Part shown: positions 9,422-18,895 of the stretch, in pieces
Layout of the letters: each line of letters starts with the position of its first letter
Position numbering within the stretch: the stretch's first letter is position 1
NCBI RefSeq assembly: GCF_030269925.1
Contig: NC_085131.1
Span: 7,053,501-7,117,500 of the forward strand
Source of the DNA: Bombyx mori
Taxonomy: Eukaryota > Arthropoda > Insecta > Lepidoptera > Bombycidae
Direction: 5' to 3'
Length of the DNA stretch: 64,000 bases
The notes under the pieces: generated by a model
What the model was told of the DNA's origin: nothing
What the model saw: only the letters and a program-made list of their open reading frames with translations
Databases searched by the model: none
Program-made: the position numbers and the translations under genes

Positions 9422-12304
9422 TTAGGTTGCACGTCGACCTCTTTGTCGAGTTCGACGAGTACGGTTACCGGGGTCCCTAAGCCTGCCCCTAGTATTAGAG
9501 CTGAAGGCATCTAATGCAAAGGTTATTGGATCTGATGGATCCGTAAGGACGTGTCTAGGGCGTCGACGGTGACTGGCTCCTGCATGATCAGGATTCGGGG
9601 AGTAGTCAGCGGCGGCAACGATAAGGCGATTATCATGACGCATAGCCTTATCGAAGTATCGTTCCGACGCTGACTTCATGTATTTCCGAATTGATTCGAG
9701 GCCCAGGTCGTCGTGTAGGTCAACGTTCCTCACGAACCACGGAGCCCCGACAGCTAACCTGCAAAAGCGGGATTGTAGGGATTGGAGGGTGTCTATGTGT
9801 GTGCGGGCCGCGTGAGCGAACACCACACTCGCGTAAGTCATGACGGGCCTTATGCAAGTTTTGTAAAGTGTCACCTTGTTCCGAAGGGACATTTTACTCC
9901 GCTTACAGATCATGGGGTAGAGTCTACCGAGAATAAACGCGGCACGGTCACGGACTGATTTTATATGCGGGCGGAATGTCATCGATGCATCCAGGGTAAC
10001 GCCCAGGTACTTGACCTTCCTGGCCCAGGGTATGGGTTGTCTAAAGAGAGTAATCGGGGGTGTGAGATTCCTCCTCCTAATCCGGGAGGAAATCCGTGTG
10101 GAGCTTCCCCTCTGAAATAGCACCGCAGTACTTTTCGCTGGGTTGATGTCTATGCGCCATTTTCGGAACCACTGTCCTAGGGCTAGGGATGCGCTCTGAA
10201 GCTTCTTCGCGATTAGGGACTTATTTCTACTAGAATAGTAAACAGTCGTGTCGTCGGCGAATAAAGCTAAATGGGTCGGCGGCGACCGGGGAATATCGTT
10301 GACGAATAAGCTAAATAGGAGGGGTGAGAGGACAGAGCCTTGCGGGACTCCAGCTGTGAGAGGTCGTGGGGAGGAGCGGGTTCCCTCGACTCGATATCGA
10401 AAAGAGCGGTTCGACAAGAAGTCCCGTATGATGAGCACGAGACTATCCGGCACGCCCATGTTGAATAGTTTGAAAATCAAACCATTGTGCCAGACTTTGT
10501 CGAACGCTTTTGCGATGTCGAAGAAGAGAGCTCCCGTGTATAACGGTATTGGTCGATTAAGCCCCACAAGAATGTGCTCCGTGAGGCGGTGCACCTGTTG
10601 AACGCATGAGTGATTTGTACGGAATCCGAATTGTTCATCGATAAGAATGCCCTTGGATGAGACGAAGTCTCTGAGGCGTTTGTAGAGCAGACGCTCATAC
10701 AGTTTGCCTAGAGACATGAGGAGGCTAATCGGGCGGTAGCTCGTCGGATGATTTTTTGGTTTACCGGGTTTATGTATGCCGATAACGTCCGCTTCTTTCC
10801 ACACCGCGGGAAAGATACAGTTCGCCATAGCGGCATTGAAAATAGATGCCAACATCACGATGAGTTGGACGGGTAGAAGTTTAATAACGCGGTTGGATAT
10901 ACCGTCGGAACCGGGAGCCTTGCGAGGACGTAGGTCTTTGATCAAGTCTTTAACTTCCATCGGGGTGACGGGTGGTAACGCATCAGAGGGTGGCAAGGAG
11001 GCTCTGCGTTCTACCTCACTGTCTACTAATTCTACATGAACAGGGTCCACGGATTGAGTGCTGGGCGTGCACTGGGTTTGCAATGTATCGGCCAGCAGCT
11101 CTGCTTTTTCGTCATCATCGAACGCCGCGAGTCGGCCTGAGGGGCCTACGAGGGGGGGCATAGTTACTACCGTATCCGATTTGAGAGTACGAGCTAAGCG
11201 GTAGTAAGACCTTTGGGAGGGCGCGAGTCCTTCTAAGAAATCAGACCATCTGGCATCTCGGACTTCGGCGATGCGAGACTTTACGTCGCGTTGTAGGGCA
11301 CGCATTCGAATACGATTTTCCGCGGTAGGATACCTGTCGTAGGCGCGTATCGAGGCGTTCTTAGCTCTAAGGAGTTCCCTAATATCGTCGGACAATTTGA
11401 AGCGGTGAAGGAAGTCCTCCGCTACAACTTGTTTCGATGACCTATCTAATGTCGAGGTGATGTGTGACGTTAAGATGTCTATGGCTTCAGCGGTATCCTG
11501 AGGAGACGGGATAGAGTCCGGGTTAAACGGGAGCGATGGTGGATCAGATTCAGCCAGGCTGATGCCCAGCGTGTGCCAATCCACCACAGTCCTCGTGACG
11601 GGAACGGAATCGGGAGCGCGACCGAGCTTCATAACGACGGGACGGTGGTCTGAATCTAACTCTGAAACTACTTCGATCGAGTGTAAGCGCAGAGTTACGT
11701 TTTTTAATAACGCTATGTCGAGTATATCCGGGCGATGCGCGATATTTAGCGGGTAGTGAGTCGGGGTTAGCGGAGCGACGATATCGAAGGCGAGATCATC
11801 GACTAACGCGTCAAGCCGCCTGCCATTCGGGGTTGTGGTGTGTGAGTTCCACCTGATGTGTTTACAATTTAGGTCGCCCGCCAGAATGACAGAGCTCCCC
11901 ATACCGAGCAGCGCCTCGATATCACTGCTTAGAACGATCTTATCCGGTGGAAGATAAACGGACGCGATAACGATCGGCGCGTGTCCCGTCAGTGAGATTC
12001 GGCACACTGATGCTTCGATATTAGCGAGCGCGGGAGGATCGAGCGGGACGCAATGCAGGGCTCTTCTATAGTAAATGACGGTACCACCACCACGGGCAGA
12101 GAGCCTGTCGTTCCTGACCATGTTATAGTTCGCGATTTTAGGGTCACGGCGCGCGGGCTTAAGTAGGGTCTCCTGCACTAAAAAGATATCAATTTGGTGG
12201 TCACGCAAAAAGTCAGAAACCTGATCACGTTGATTTGCGAGACCGTAAGCGTTAAAAAATCCTATCGTTACGGATAGGGGCTTTATTCTACTTATATACG
12301 CCAT
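9422..12304 (-). CDS. LINE ORF2: endonuclease and reverse transcriptase
   Basis: The 960-residue protein nicks the target DNA and reverse transcribes the element RNA at the nick. The N-terminal 1-225 is an apurinic-type endonuclease with the expected residues visible: N18 (FNAYGL), E45 (QETLL), D144 and N146 (GDLNC), D219-H220 (SDHRP). The reverse transcriptase spans about 450-770, with YRPISLL (523-529), D596 (FFDIAKAFD), GVPQGSVLSP (652-661) and the catalytic FADD (682-685). The tail 770-960 contains the RFCRLAVGAPWFVRN block shared by Jockey-group proteins and a basic end. No RNase H and no C-terminal CCHC finger are seen. The ATG at 12304 follows the ORF1 stop by three bases in the same frame, so translation by reinitiation or stop readthrough is likely. 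No internal stop or frameshift; length fits the group (roughly 900-1000). Confidence 0.95.
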   Translation of the reverse strand: MAYISRIKPLSVTIGFFNAYGLANQRDQVSDFLRDHQIDIFLVQETLLKPARRDPKIANYNMVRNDRLSARGGGTVIYYRRALHCVPLDPPALANIEASVCRISLTGHAPIVIASVYLPPDKIVLSSDIEALLGMGSSVILAGDLNCKHIRWNSHTTTPNGRRLDALVDDLAFDIVAPLTPTHYPLNIAHRPDILDIALLKNVTLRLHSIEVVSELDSDHRPVVMKLGRAPDSVPVTRTVVDWHTLGISLAESDPPSLPFNPDSIPSPQDTAEAIDILTSHITSTLDRSSKQVVAEDFLHRFKLSDDIRELLRAKNASIRAYDRYPTAENRIRMRALQRDVKSRIAEVRDARWSDFLEGLAPSQRSYYRLARTLKSDTVVTMPPLVGPSGRLAAFDDDEKAELLADTLQTQCTPSTQSVDPVHVELVDSEVERRASLPPSDALPPVTPMEVKDLIKDLRPRKAPGSDGISNRVIKLLPVQLIVMLASIFNAAMANCIFPAVWKEADVIGIHKPGKPKNHPTSYRPISLLMSLGKLYERLLYKRLRDFVSSKGILIDEQFGFRTNHSCVQQVHRLTEHILVGLNRPIPLYTGALFFDIAKAFDKVWHNGLIFKLFNMGVPDSLVLIIRDFLSNRSFRYRVEGTRSSPRPLTAGVPQGSVLSPLLFSLFVNDIPRSPPTHLALFADDTTVYYSSRNKSLIAKKLQSASLALGQWFRKWRIDINPAKSTAVLFQRGSSTRISSRIRRRNLTPPITLFRQPIPWARKVKYLGVTLDASMTFRPHIKSVRDRAAFILGRLYPMICKRSKMSLRNKVTLYKTCIRPVMTYASVVFAHAARTHIDTLQSLQSRFCRLAVGAPWFVRNVDLHDDLGLESIRKYMKSASERYFDKAMRHDNRLIVAAADYSPNPDHAGASHRRRPRHVLTDPSDPITFALDAFSSNTRGRLRDPGNRTRRTRQRGRRAT

Positions 12305-12310
12305 TGATTA
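12302..12310 (-). promoter_or_regulatory. ORF1 stop / ORF2 start junction
   Basis: On the minus strand the junction reads TAA TCA ATG. The ORF1 stop (12310-12308) and the ORF2 start (12304-12302) are in the same frame with one sense codon between. Stop-and-restart translation is known for LINEs of several clades; here a single readthrough event would also give an ORF1-ORF2 fusion. Which one is used cannot be told from sequence. Confidence 0.75.
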
Positions 12311-13936
12311 CCGGCGGAGTGAGGGGAGGACGTACGTATTTAATGACGCGTATACGTCGGCGTATTCCTGCACAACGGCGATAAAGTGTTGTGCAGTGGA
12401 GGCAGCGCGAATGGCGTCGCCCAAAGCGTTAACGCGCTCAAAGTTGATCGACTGAAAGAAGTCGATCGCTAAAGCGAGATTGTCGGACGCGGTCGGAGGG
12501 CAAGTCGCGGGAGAGGGACGAGTCGCGGGGGCGGGACGAATCGCGGAGGAGGGAGTTGTAGCCGTGTTCGTGTACGGCAGCGGTTTTGCCCAGGCCGAGA
12601 CACTGGGCACCGCCGCCGGAACGAACGCTGGCTTAGCCTGCGACGCAGAGGGTGCCGAGGCTTTGATGTCTGGGCCGGAAGCTCGGAGGCGGTTTTGGCG
12701 GGCGACGCGGCGATTTATTTTAGGGGCTCGGGGGCAACCACGGTAATTCGCGGGGTGACCCTGTGTTCGACACAGGACGCAGCTAGGCGGTTCCGTCGCG
12801 GTTTTTTGGTCGCGAGCGCAGAGGGCCGTGGCGTGATCGCCCAAACACTTAACACATCGGGGGCGCGCGTGACAGTTACGGGAAGAGTGCCCGTACAATT
12901 GACAGTTATGGCACTGGCTAGGAGTGCCTTTTTTATGGGGGGCTTCGACAGCGATACCAGAGAGCCTACAGACGGTCTGTGTGTTAAAGATTTTCTTACC
13001 CTCGGGGGTAGGCTGGAGAGCGACTAGAACCATATTATATGGCTCCCTACCGCGACCGGTGTGCATACGGTGCACAGAATTCACTGGTAGGCCTTGTTCT
13101 AACAGGTCGGCTTTTACGAGCTCTACATCTAACTCTTTAGGGATTCCGCGTATTACAACGCGGAGTTCGCGCTCCTCCTGGAGCGTATACGTATGGAAAC
13201 TTATACGCTCCTTACGGAGGTAAGAAGAGAGGGCCCTATGGTCGTCGGGTGTTTGAACCTTAATTTGAATGCCGTTCGCGAGGTTACGGGCATTCGTGAA
13301 ATTTATATTTTTGGCCTTAAGGGCCAGGCAAACTCGATCCCAAGCTGCCTTCTCCTGAAGGATAACCGGGGGAGGGGTCTGGGTTTTATTTTGTGCCACC
13401 GGACGCGGCGACGGAGTGGCACGGGCTGGGGGCGCAACGGGAGTCTGAGGGCGGGGGCGCGACGCGTTCACGGCTTTGCTAATTTTAGCGGCCGCGGGAG
13501 CTCGAGACTCCGCGGCACGCTTCTTACCCTTCTGTACCAGGGTGAATCCATCCGTCGATGAGGCGGGGGCGAGGTCGACCTCCATGTCCGAGTCAGAGTC
13601 GGAGCACGAGGAGGCGGGTGCAGGCGACCTACGAGCAAGTGTAGGTGTTTTAGAGGGCGCGACGGAGGCCGCGGATGATCGCTCAGCTGAAACGATGGTC
13701 ACGGCGGACGACGCAGCAGCTTTTCTCGCCAGTATAGGCGACACGGGAGCGGCAGGCACGACAGAGGCTGCGGTGCTCAATGCAGAAGCTCTGCACGCAG
13801 GTACAGGCGACGCAGGAGCAGCGAGCGCGGCGGAGTCCTCGAGAGGGCTCGCAGTGTGATTGGCCTTGAAGGCCAAAAACTCCGAGGCGAGCTGTGGGTG
13901 GCGAAGTCGGAGGAATTCCGCGAATACAGCGTCCAT
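12308..13936 (-). CDS. LINE ORF1: RNA-binding protein with three zinc knuckles
   Basis: The product binds element RNA to form the ribonucleoprotein used in retrotransposition. I start it at the ATG at 13936 (MDAVFAEFLRLRHPQ, context GCGATCATGG), giving 542 residues. The frame is open 15 codons further up but only from a GTG. The first 190 residues are rich in Ala, Pro and Ser and contain an acidic Ser/Asp patch (SCSDSDSDMEVD). A PRE_C2HC/RRM-like region follows (about 190-335, with LRVVIRGIPKELDVELVKADL). Then come three CCHC knuckles: CHNCQLYGHSSRNC, CVKCLGDHATALC and CVLCRTQGHPANYRGC, at about residues 342-355, 361-373 and 386-401. The C-terminal part has a second Pro/Ala linker and a predicted helical end (LALAIDFFQSINFERVNALG). 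Intact; spacing to ORF2 is three bases. Confidence 0.9.
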   Translation of the reverse strand: MDAVFAEFLRLRHPQLASEFLAFKANHTASPLEDSAALAAPASPVPACRASALSTAASVVPAAPVSPILARKAAASSAVTIVSAERSSAASVAPSKTPTLARRSPAPASSCSDSDSDMEVDLAPASSTDGFTLVQKGKKRAAESRAPAAAKISKAVNASRPRPQTPVAPPARATPSPRPVAQNKTQTPPPVILQEKAAWDRVCLALKAKNINFTNARNLANGIQIKVQTPDDHRALSSYLRKERISFHTYTLQEERELRVVIRGIPKELDVELVKADLLEQGLPVNSVHRMHTGRGREPYNMVLVALQPTPEGKKIFNTQTVCRLSGIAVEAPHKKGTPSQCHNCQLYGHSSRNCHARPRCVKCLGDHATALCARDQKTATEPPSCVLCRTQGHPANYRGCPRAPKINRRVARQNRLRASGPDIKASAPSASQAKPAFVPAAVPSVSAWAKPLPYTNTATTPSSAIRPAPATRPSPATCPPTASDNLALAIDFFQSINFERVNALGDAIRAASTAQHFIAVVQEYADVYASLNTYVLPSLRR

Positions 13937-14341
13937 GATCGCTGAGTACCCAGGTGGGGCGGCCCCGGGTCTTGAAAACACTCGCCTTGCGGCGAGGCCC
14001 CAACTTCTCGGACCTGAGCGGTTCTATTGAACACAGGTGGCAATGCGGCGCGATTACTACAGGACAAAGAAAAAGCACAACAAAACAGAAATTACGAAAA
14101 GAAACAAAACAAATAAATACTTGCAGGAAACCACTTTGTCGGCAGATGTACCAGGAACACAGAAACAACAAAAGGAAACAAAACAAATAAAAACTTCCAG
14201 AAAGAGCACTTAGTCGGCAGATGTACCACAAACACAGGCCGCGCGAACAATGGCCGGGCTAACAAAAGCCGGGCGAACAAAGACCGGGCGATCGAGTGGA
14301 CGATGAGCACGTCCGCACGTGACGGGTGCCTCTATCGGAAT
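13937..14341 (-). other. 5' UTR of the family A LINE with tandem repeats
   Basis: About 405 nt. It holds two copies of a 74-bp unit (14101-14174 and from 14175 to about 14240), both containing GTCGGCAGATGTACCA on the plus strand. Nearer the 5' end are four short units of about 16 bp built on GCCGGGCGAACAAA (14237-14295). An overlapping open frame across this region (14231-13683) is a by-product of C+G-rich sequence, not a gene. Confidence 0.8.
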
Positions 14342-14344
14342 GAG
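14309..14344 (-). promoter_or_regulatory. Internal pol II promoter of the LINE: Inr plus DPE
   Basis: On the minus strand the 5' junction reads TC|ATTC, matching the arthropod initiator TCAKTY with the A at 14341 as +1, the first base of the element. At exactly +28 to +33 (14314-14309) the sequence is GGACGT, a full match to the downstream promoter element RGWYVT. Drosophila Jockey-type elements are known to use such an Inr+DPE promoter, which travels with each full-length copy. The upstream TC comes from the target duplication. Confidence 0.8.
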
Positions 14345-14594
14345 AAAGGTTTGTTCGTGGCATCGTAGCTCACAAGCGCAAGGATCGATTTTAATACGCA
14401 TTTATTTATTGGAAACCGTATCGATTTAGCCTATACCGTTTTTTAAATCGAATTGTAACTAAAGAGTCGTCTGATTTATTGATATAATTTTTTTATCCTT
14501 TTTATTAATACCCGTGCAGAATTCATGTCTGCTCCCCAGGAATTATATTCCGTGCCTCCAATCTTTCTTGAGCGGTTTGATATATTATAACAGT

Positions 14595-14690
14595 GGGTAG
14601 CGACTTGGCTAGTTCCACAGGGGTTGTGCCATCCACGAGAAATGGTAACTCACCAGTAGACGAGAGGCTTGCTCGTTTACCTGCCTAATC
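14595..14690 (+). mobile_element. LINE family C tail fragment, decayed
   Basis: GGTAGCGACTTGGCT, GGTAACTCACCAG and GCTCGTTTACCTGCC correspond to blocks of the family C 3' end. Confidence 0.5.
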
Positions 14691-15204
14691 AATTCAATTC
14701 GATTAATAATACATGGTTAAAATGATTCTTTTGCAAAATGAGGAGACCTAATATTCTTGTTTAATTTGATTATTCAACATTTAAGTGCATAGAGTTTTTC
14801 TAGTTGGAAACTTTAGGTTATCTTCTTCATTGACTGGTTCACTGGTCAAGTTCCTTGAATACTTTTTAATTCTTCCATTACCTCAAACCGGTTTACCACT
14901 ACAGACAGGCTTTATTACACTGGTTTTAGATCGTTTTTACCGCAACCTTCAAAGTTCTTACTACTCAAAAAGGAAGCAGGCACTTTACGTACGTCCGTAT
15001 GCCTACCATATAACTTGTTTATATTGATTGAAATAAATTTATAAACGAAAAAAACAATTTAGTTTTTAACAATTTGTCATTACCAAACTACTGAAGTTAA
15101 CAAGAATTGGTTTCTTAGAAGTTTGCAAAGATTAAGAATTTAAATCCTGATACAATTTATAAGCATTAATACCAATTTTTATAAGTTACTAATCATCCTG
15201 CCAC
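14691..15204. other. No gene seen
   Basis: A+T-rich, with an open frame at 14785-15027 that has no recognisable motif and no coding signal. Confidence 0.4.
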
Positions 15205-15350
15205 AGCGGACCGCGATTCCAACCTGGTGGTAAATTCAGCGAAGTACTGCTTTTGCTACCGTCAGTGTTAGGAAAATTCTTTCAAGCCGAGCACAGTGAG
15301 CTCACCCAATAGTAAAGATGAAGCCAGAATAGCCAAGGGGCTACTGGAAG
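15205..15350 (+). mobile_element. LINE family B tail, decayed
   Basis: GCGATTCCAACCTGGTGGTA, GCGAAGTACTGCTTTTGCTA and GTGAGCTCACC follow the order of family B in plus orientation, with many substitutions. Confidence 0.5.
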
Positions 15351-15379
15351 ATAGGTCGGGACAAAAAAAAGCAGTTATC

Positions 15380-15478
15380 CCACTCTTCAAACTGGAACGC
15401 ATTACTGTTTCGTGGTAGAAAAAGTCAGGATGGTGATACGGCTCGCCGTGCGAGCTCATCAGACCACCTTCCACCAGT
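15380..15478 (-). mobile_element. Bm1 SINE fragment, decayed
   Basis: CTTCAAACTGGAACGCATTA and CTGTTTCGTGGTAGAAAAAG match the Bm1 body in reverse. Confidence 0.55.
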
Positions 15479-15726
15479 AGACAAGACGCTCTGCCATCAG
15501 TAACAAGATCCTACCACCATTTCTCACCAAAATGACTTCCACAATGACCGAATAACATTGTGTATTAAAAATCAAACCAGCAACAATTATAACATTCGTA
15601 ATTACTCTGGTAGGTACTTACTATTACTATGGTAAATGGTGTAGTGTGTAAGTAGTAAGTCAGTCTGAAATATAGCGTTGTGCAATTAAGACGTGCATTT
15701 TATTATATCCCGCGAACCCCACACTC

Positions 15727-15850
15727 CGCAATGGTAGGCAGCGGCTTGGATCTGCCCTTGGCATTACTGACGTCTATGAGCGACAGTAACAGCTTACTAT
15801 CAGGTGGGTCGTATGCTCATCTGCCTGCAAAGGTGATAAAAAAACAATTC
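15727..15850 (+). mobile_element. LINE family C 3' end
   Basis: GGCAGCGGCTTGGATCTGCC, ATCAGGTGGGTCGTATGCTC and ATCTGCCTGCAAAGGTGATA, followed by a short A tail, match family C. A Bm1-like scrap (about 15862-15930) follows directly. Confidence 0.7.
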
Positions 15851-15930
15851 AGACAGACCTCAAGTCTCAAGGCATTGTGATATCTATGGGCTCCGGTAGC
15901 AACTTAGCACCAAGTTAGCCGCTATCTCGA

Positions 15931-16312
15931 TGATTTATGTACGCAATGGAAAAAAAACTAAGCTATTGCCAAATTTGAATACAATCCTATGAAAACGCGC
16001 AAAATCAAATCAAAAACAACTGAAATCCATAGGTTTACATAAAACTTAACTTATATCGTAATATTCGAACTATACATTTGACGTATTCGCGCCGCCTTAT
16101 TTATCGATAGGTCAATTCATAGCACATTAAAACGTACATCAGTCACCCATCTTGTAACACGAAACCGTGGTCTCAATCGTATTAGAATAATAGACTCTCT
16201 GCCCTTGAAACTGAGCACGCAATGTACTGTGGACAAAAGAAGAATGGCATTAATAGCACGCGCGGTCACAGCACGCGATGCAACACAGCGCATAACCGAC
16301 GCCACTACTGGT
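15931..16312. other. No gene seen
   Basis: Unassigned; the minus-strand open frame 16305-16117 is short and has no motif. Confidence 0.4.
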
Positions 16313-16458
16313 GTTAGGGCGTCTTGTGAGTCCGCTCAGGTACGTGTCACCACCCTGGCCATTTGTGCCGTGAAGCAGTAATGCGTTTCGGTTTGAAGGT
16401 CAGGGCAGCCATTGCACTGTAGAACTCATGTCTCAAGGTGGGTGGTGGCATTTACGTT
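16313..16458 (+). mobile_element. Bm1 SINE fragment
   Basis: GCCGTGAAGCAGTAATGCGT, TTTCGGTTTGAAGG and GTCTCAAGGTGGGTGG identify a Bm1 body; head and tail are missing. Confidence 0.7.
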
Positions 16459-16568
16459 CTTTTTCTTCTTCTGTATATTTTGCATCGGCACGGTTTGTGC
16501 ATTAGCCATCGTTAAGTAATAAGATTTTTATAACTCGCCGTTTTAATTATTTACAGTTTATGAATAAT

Positions 16569-17093
16569 AAGGGTAAATATAGCCTATAATATATAATCAT
16601 ATTCTAGCCACTTGAGACTAGAAGTCTTAATTACATTTGCGTAAATACAGATGTAAGGAAAATCTATGTAGTGTATAATAACTTTTTAAAGGGATTTTAT
16701 TACCTGGTAACTAAGACATTTAGGTCAAGTCTTATTTTAATTTTAATGTAAACTTTTTTATATTATGAAAAATGATATTATGAAATGAAATGGAGTTGAT
16801 TTATATGAACATGGCATGAAATGAAATAACATGAAATGAGATGAGATGATATGGGATGAAATATAATCTCAGTAAAATAGTGGTCATTTACTGAAACTTT
16901 TTCAGTGGACTTTTTGGAGGATCCCGAGAAGCTACGTTCAGCGGCTTTGTTTCAATTTCCCACATTTGTGCATTTCTACAGATGCTAAATAGTTAATAAA
17001 CCAACGTTATTACACTTTTAAACCTGAAGCAACACTAAATAGCCAAAATAAATCAAATCACGCAACTTCACTACTCGCGTTCCCGCCAATAAG
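16569..17093 (-). repeat. Unclassified 0.5-kb repeat, copy 1
   Basis: It is the reverse complement of 31683-32212 over its whole length, with small indels. It contains a low-complexity GAAAT/GAGAT block and, on the minus strand, a small frame starting at the ATG 16965 (MWEIETKPLNVASRDP...) that stops after 25 codons at 16888. The copies diverge just outside AAGGGTAAATA on one side and CGCGTTC(C/T)CGCCAA on the other. The family is unknown to me. Confidence 0.75.
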
Positions 17094-17124
17094 TCCGGTA
17101 TTTCCGTTGTTGATGTTGGGTGAA

Positions 17125-17170
17125 TATCAGGTGGGCCGTGAGCTGGTCCACACATTTTAACAATAAAAAA
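17125..17170 (+). mobile_element. Bm1 SINE tail scrap
   Basis: CAGGTGGGCCGTGAGCTGGT followed by CAATAAAAAA is the Bm1 3' end only. Confidence 0.5.
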
Positions 17171-18360
17171 TGAGGTCGAATAATTGGCTGAATGAACATA
17201 ATGAAAGCATGTGAAAATTCATTTCGACCTTGGCATGAAATCGTAATGAATGCGAGCAACGCCACGTGATTGAACACATATCAACACCGAGACAGTCGCG
17301 GAATCTATCGATAAGGAAGCATTATCGGCGTTACGTAAGTCGGTGCGAAGGTAACGGCCGCTACACGAAGCGGTCGTTAGCTAGCGACGCCGTTATCGCT
17401 ATGCGTTAATCAATAAAGCCCGTCATATTGATAAGCTTAATCTACACTTATAGTGGCGATATCAATCTAATAATATACAAAAACACAGTCTTATGTACTT
17501 GAATGTTTTCGAAGACATTGTAAGGTGATATGTAAATGATTTTATGATAATTTTTTTGCTGTTTATTGTTTTTCTATTTAATATAAATTTTGCTTTATTT
17601 AATTTATTTGTAATTATTTTGAAATTATTGTCGTAGATAGATATAAACATACATAATAATAATATAGTCTGGCCGTACATAGAATTAGTTCGTTAAACAT
17701 ATGTCAATAATTATGTCAATAATCTTAACAAATCAAATATTAACTTATGTCAAACAAACAAATTAAATGGCATTTACGCTGCATTACTATTATGCATATT
17801 GAAAGTGAATCACGTAGAGTGAAATCATCCTACTTAACATTTTTCATACAGTCCACGACGGTCTGCCGAAGTAAACTAAACAATGAATGGGATTGAAAAT
17901 TATATTGGAGTATTATTTTGCTTCACGAAATTGAAACTCTAAACAACCATTTGAACGTAGTTTGGTAAATTAGTTTTAAATTTAACTTACTGTCATATAT
18001 TATTAAACTTTATGAATACACGATCGATAGTTGAACCGGGTACCAGAATATCGAGAGATACACACTTCTTAGCACAGCATTCGAACAGGTAGTGACAGAA
18101 GAGTCTACACACTTCATCAAAACAGCGACGATTCTCAGTAATGAGGGAATGAAAAAGGAGCAACAAGTCTATTATAAGGTTTTGGGAATGGTTTTGTTAC
18201 ACCGTGGCTTATTTTTACCGCCTACCGTCCGACTTTGATCTTCCAAAAAGCTCATTAGCCTTTGGCTCTTACTTCACGGTTTTCCCGGTCCCGAGCGCTA
18301 TGACATTAGTGTAGCGTAGCGAGGATGAGGGATTTTATGGCTCATCCGGTTATAGCCGGT
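17171..18360. other. No gene seen; CpG-rich patch
   Basis: Mostly A+T-rich. Around 17290-17410 is a CpG-rich patch with a near-palindrome (AACGGCCGCT ... AGCGGTCGTT). It could be regulatory, but no exon, TATA box or reading frame supports that. Confidence 0.35.
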
Positions 18361-18500
18361 TATCGAAGCCCATCGACATCATCCCGTGAATGCTGCCATC
18401 TACTTTGCGACATGAGATCAATTTCAATTTGATCATATAACATTTGTTTTGAAGCCGGAACTCCTGTTCGAGATGGAAACAGGAAGGATGGTGTTATCTA
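18361..18500 (-). mobile_element. Bm1-related SINE, strongly decayed
   Basis: GAAGCCCATCGACATCATC and GTGAATGCTGCCATCTACTT resemble reverse Bm1; the rest is hard to align. Confidence 0.35.
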
Positions 18501-18799
18501 CCTTGGCTCAAAATACGCTTTAAAACCCTTAGGCGTACCCTAGGACCAAAAGTGCCACAGCCAGGGGCCATAGACAGTGAGGCGCGGAATTGACCACACC
18601 ATATCGACTTCACGAGCCTGAAGTTACAATAAAAAAACAACCTAATTAACGATACTCATTTTAGAATTTTGCTTTTTTCTACATATTTCCGTTCATTACC
18701 ATTATTCTCAGCCTACAACAAAACACTGCAGGATTTTATTTTGTATTCAAAAGTTTAATTTTTTTTTACAGAACGGAAAACCTTTTAGGTCCTGGCCGT

Positions 18800-18895
18800 A
18801 AGCAGGAGGGTGATGGGAGAGATGTGCTCCGCACTAAACACTTCATTTTCCCCCTTTTCCCTTGAGTTCTGACTCATGCGAGCTTCGGACAATAG
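18800..18895 (+). mobile_element. R1-clade LINE 3' UTR remnant
   Basis: GAGATGTGCTCCGCACTAAA, TTCCCCCTTTT and CTGACTCATGCGAGCTTCGG match the 3' UTR of the R1-clade fragment at about 46640-46720. No coding part remains. Confidence 0.6.

Larger units (their letters stand above)
9160..14355 (-). mobile_element. Full-length Jockey-group non-LTR retrotransposon (family A)
   Basis: The element body is 9174-14341, about 5.17 kb, on the minus strand. It is flanked by an exact 14-bp target duplication, GAGAAAGGTTTGTT, at 9160-9173 and 14342-14355. Order in its own direction: start site at 14341, 5' UTR of about 0.4 kb with tandem repeats, ORF1 (13936-12308), ORF2 (12304-9422), a 3' UTR of about 230 bp, and a poly(A) tail (9193-9174). 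It is C+G-rich compared with the host DNA. Both frames are open, catalytic residues are present and the flanking repeats are identical, so the insertion is probably recent. Clade: apurinic-type endonuclease, no RNase H, and an ORF1 with a PRE_C2HC-type region plus zinc knuckles point to Jockey. I do not assign a published element name. Confidence 0.95.

Noticed and set aside
12480..13859. Several plus-strand frames of 88-127 codons opposite ORF1
   Set aside because: Shadows of a C+G-rich coding strand; no motifs.
13683..14231. 182-codon minus-strand frame overlapping the LINE 5' UTR and ORF1
   Set aside because: It crosses the tandem repeats of the UTR, overlaps ORF1 in another frame, and its Cys-rich, hydrophobic make-up reflects the base composition. 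No domain is visible.
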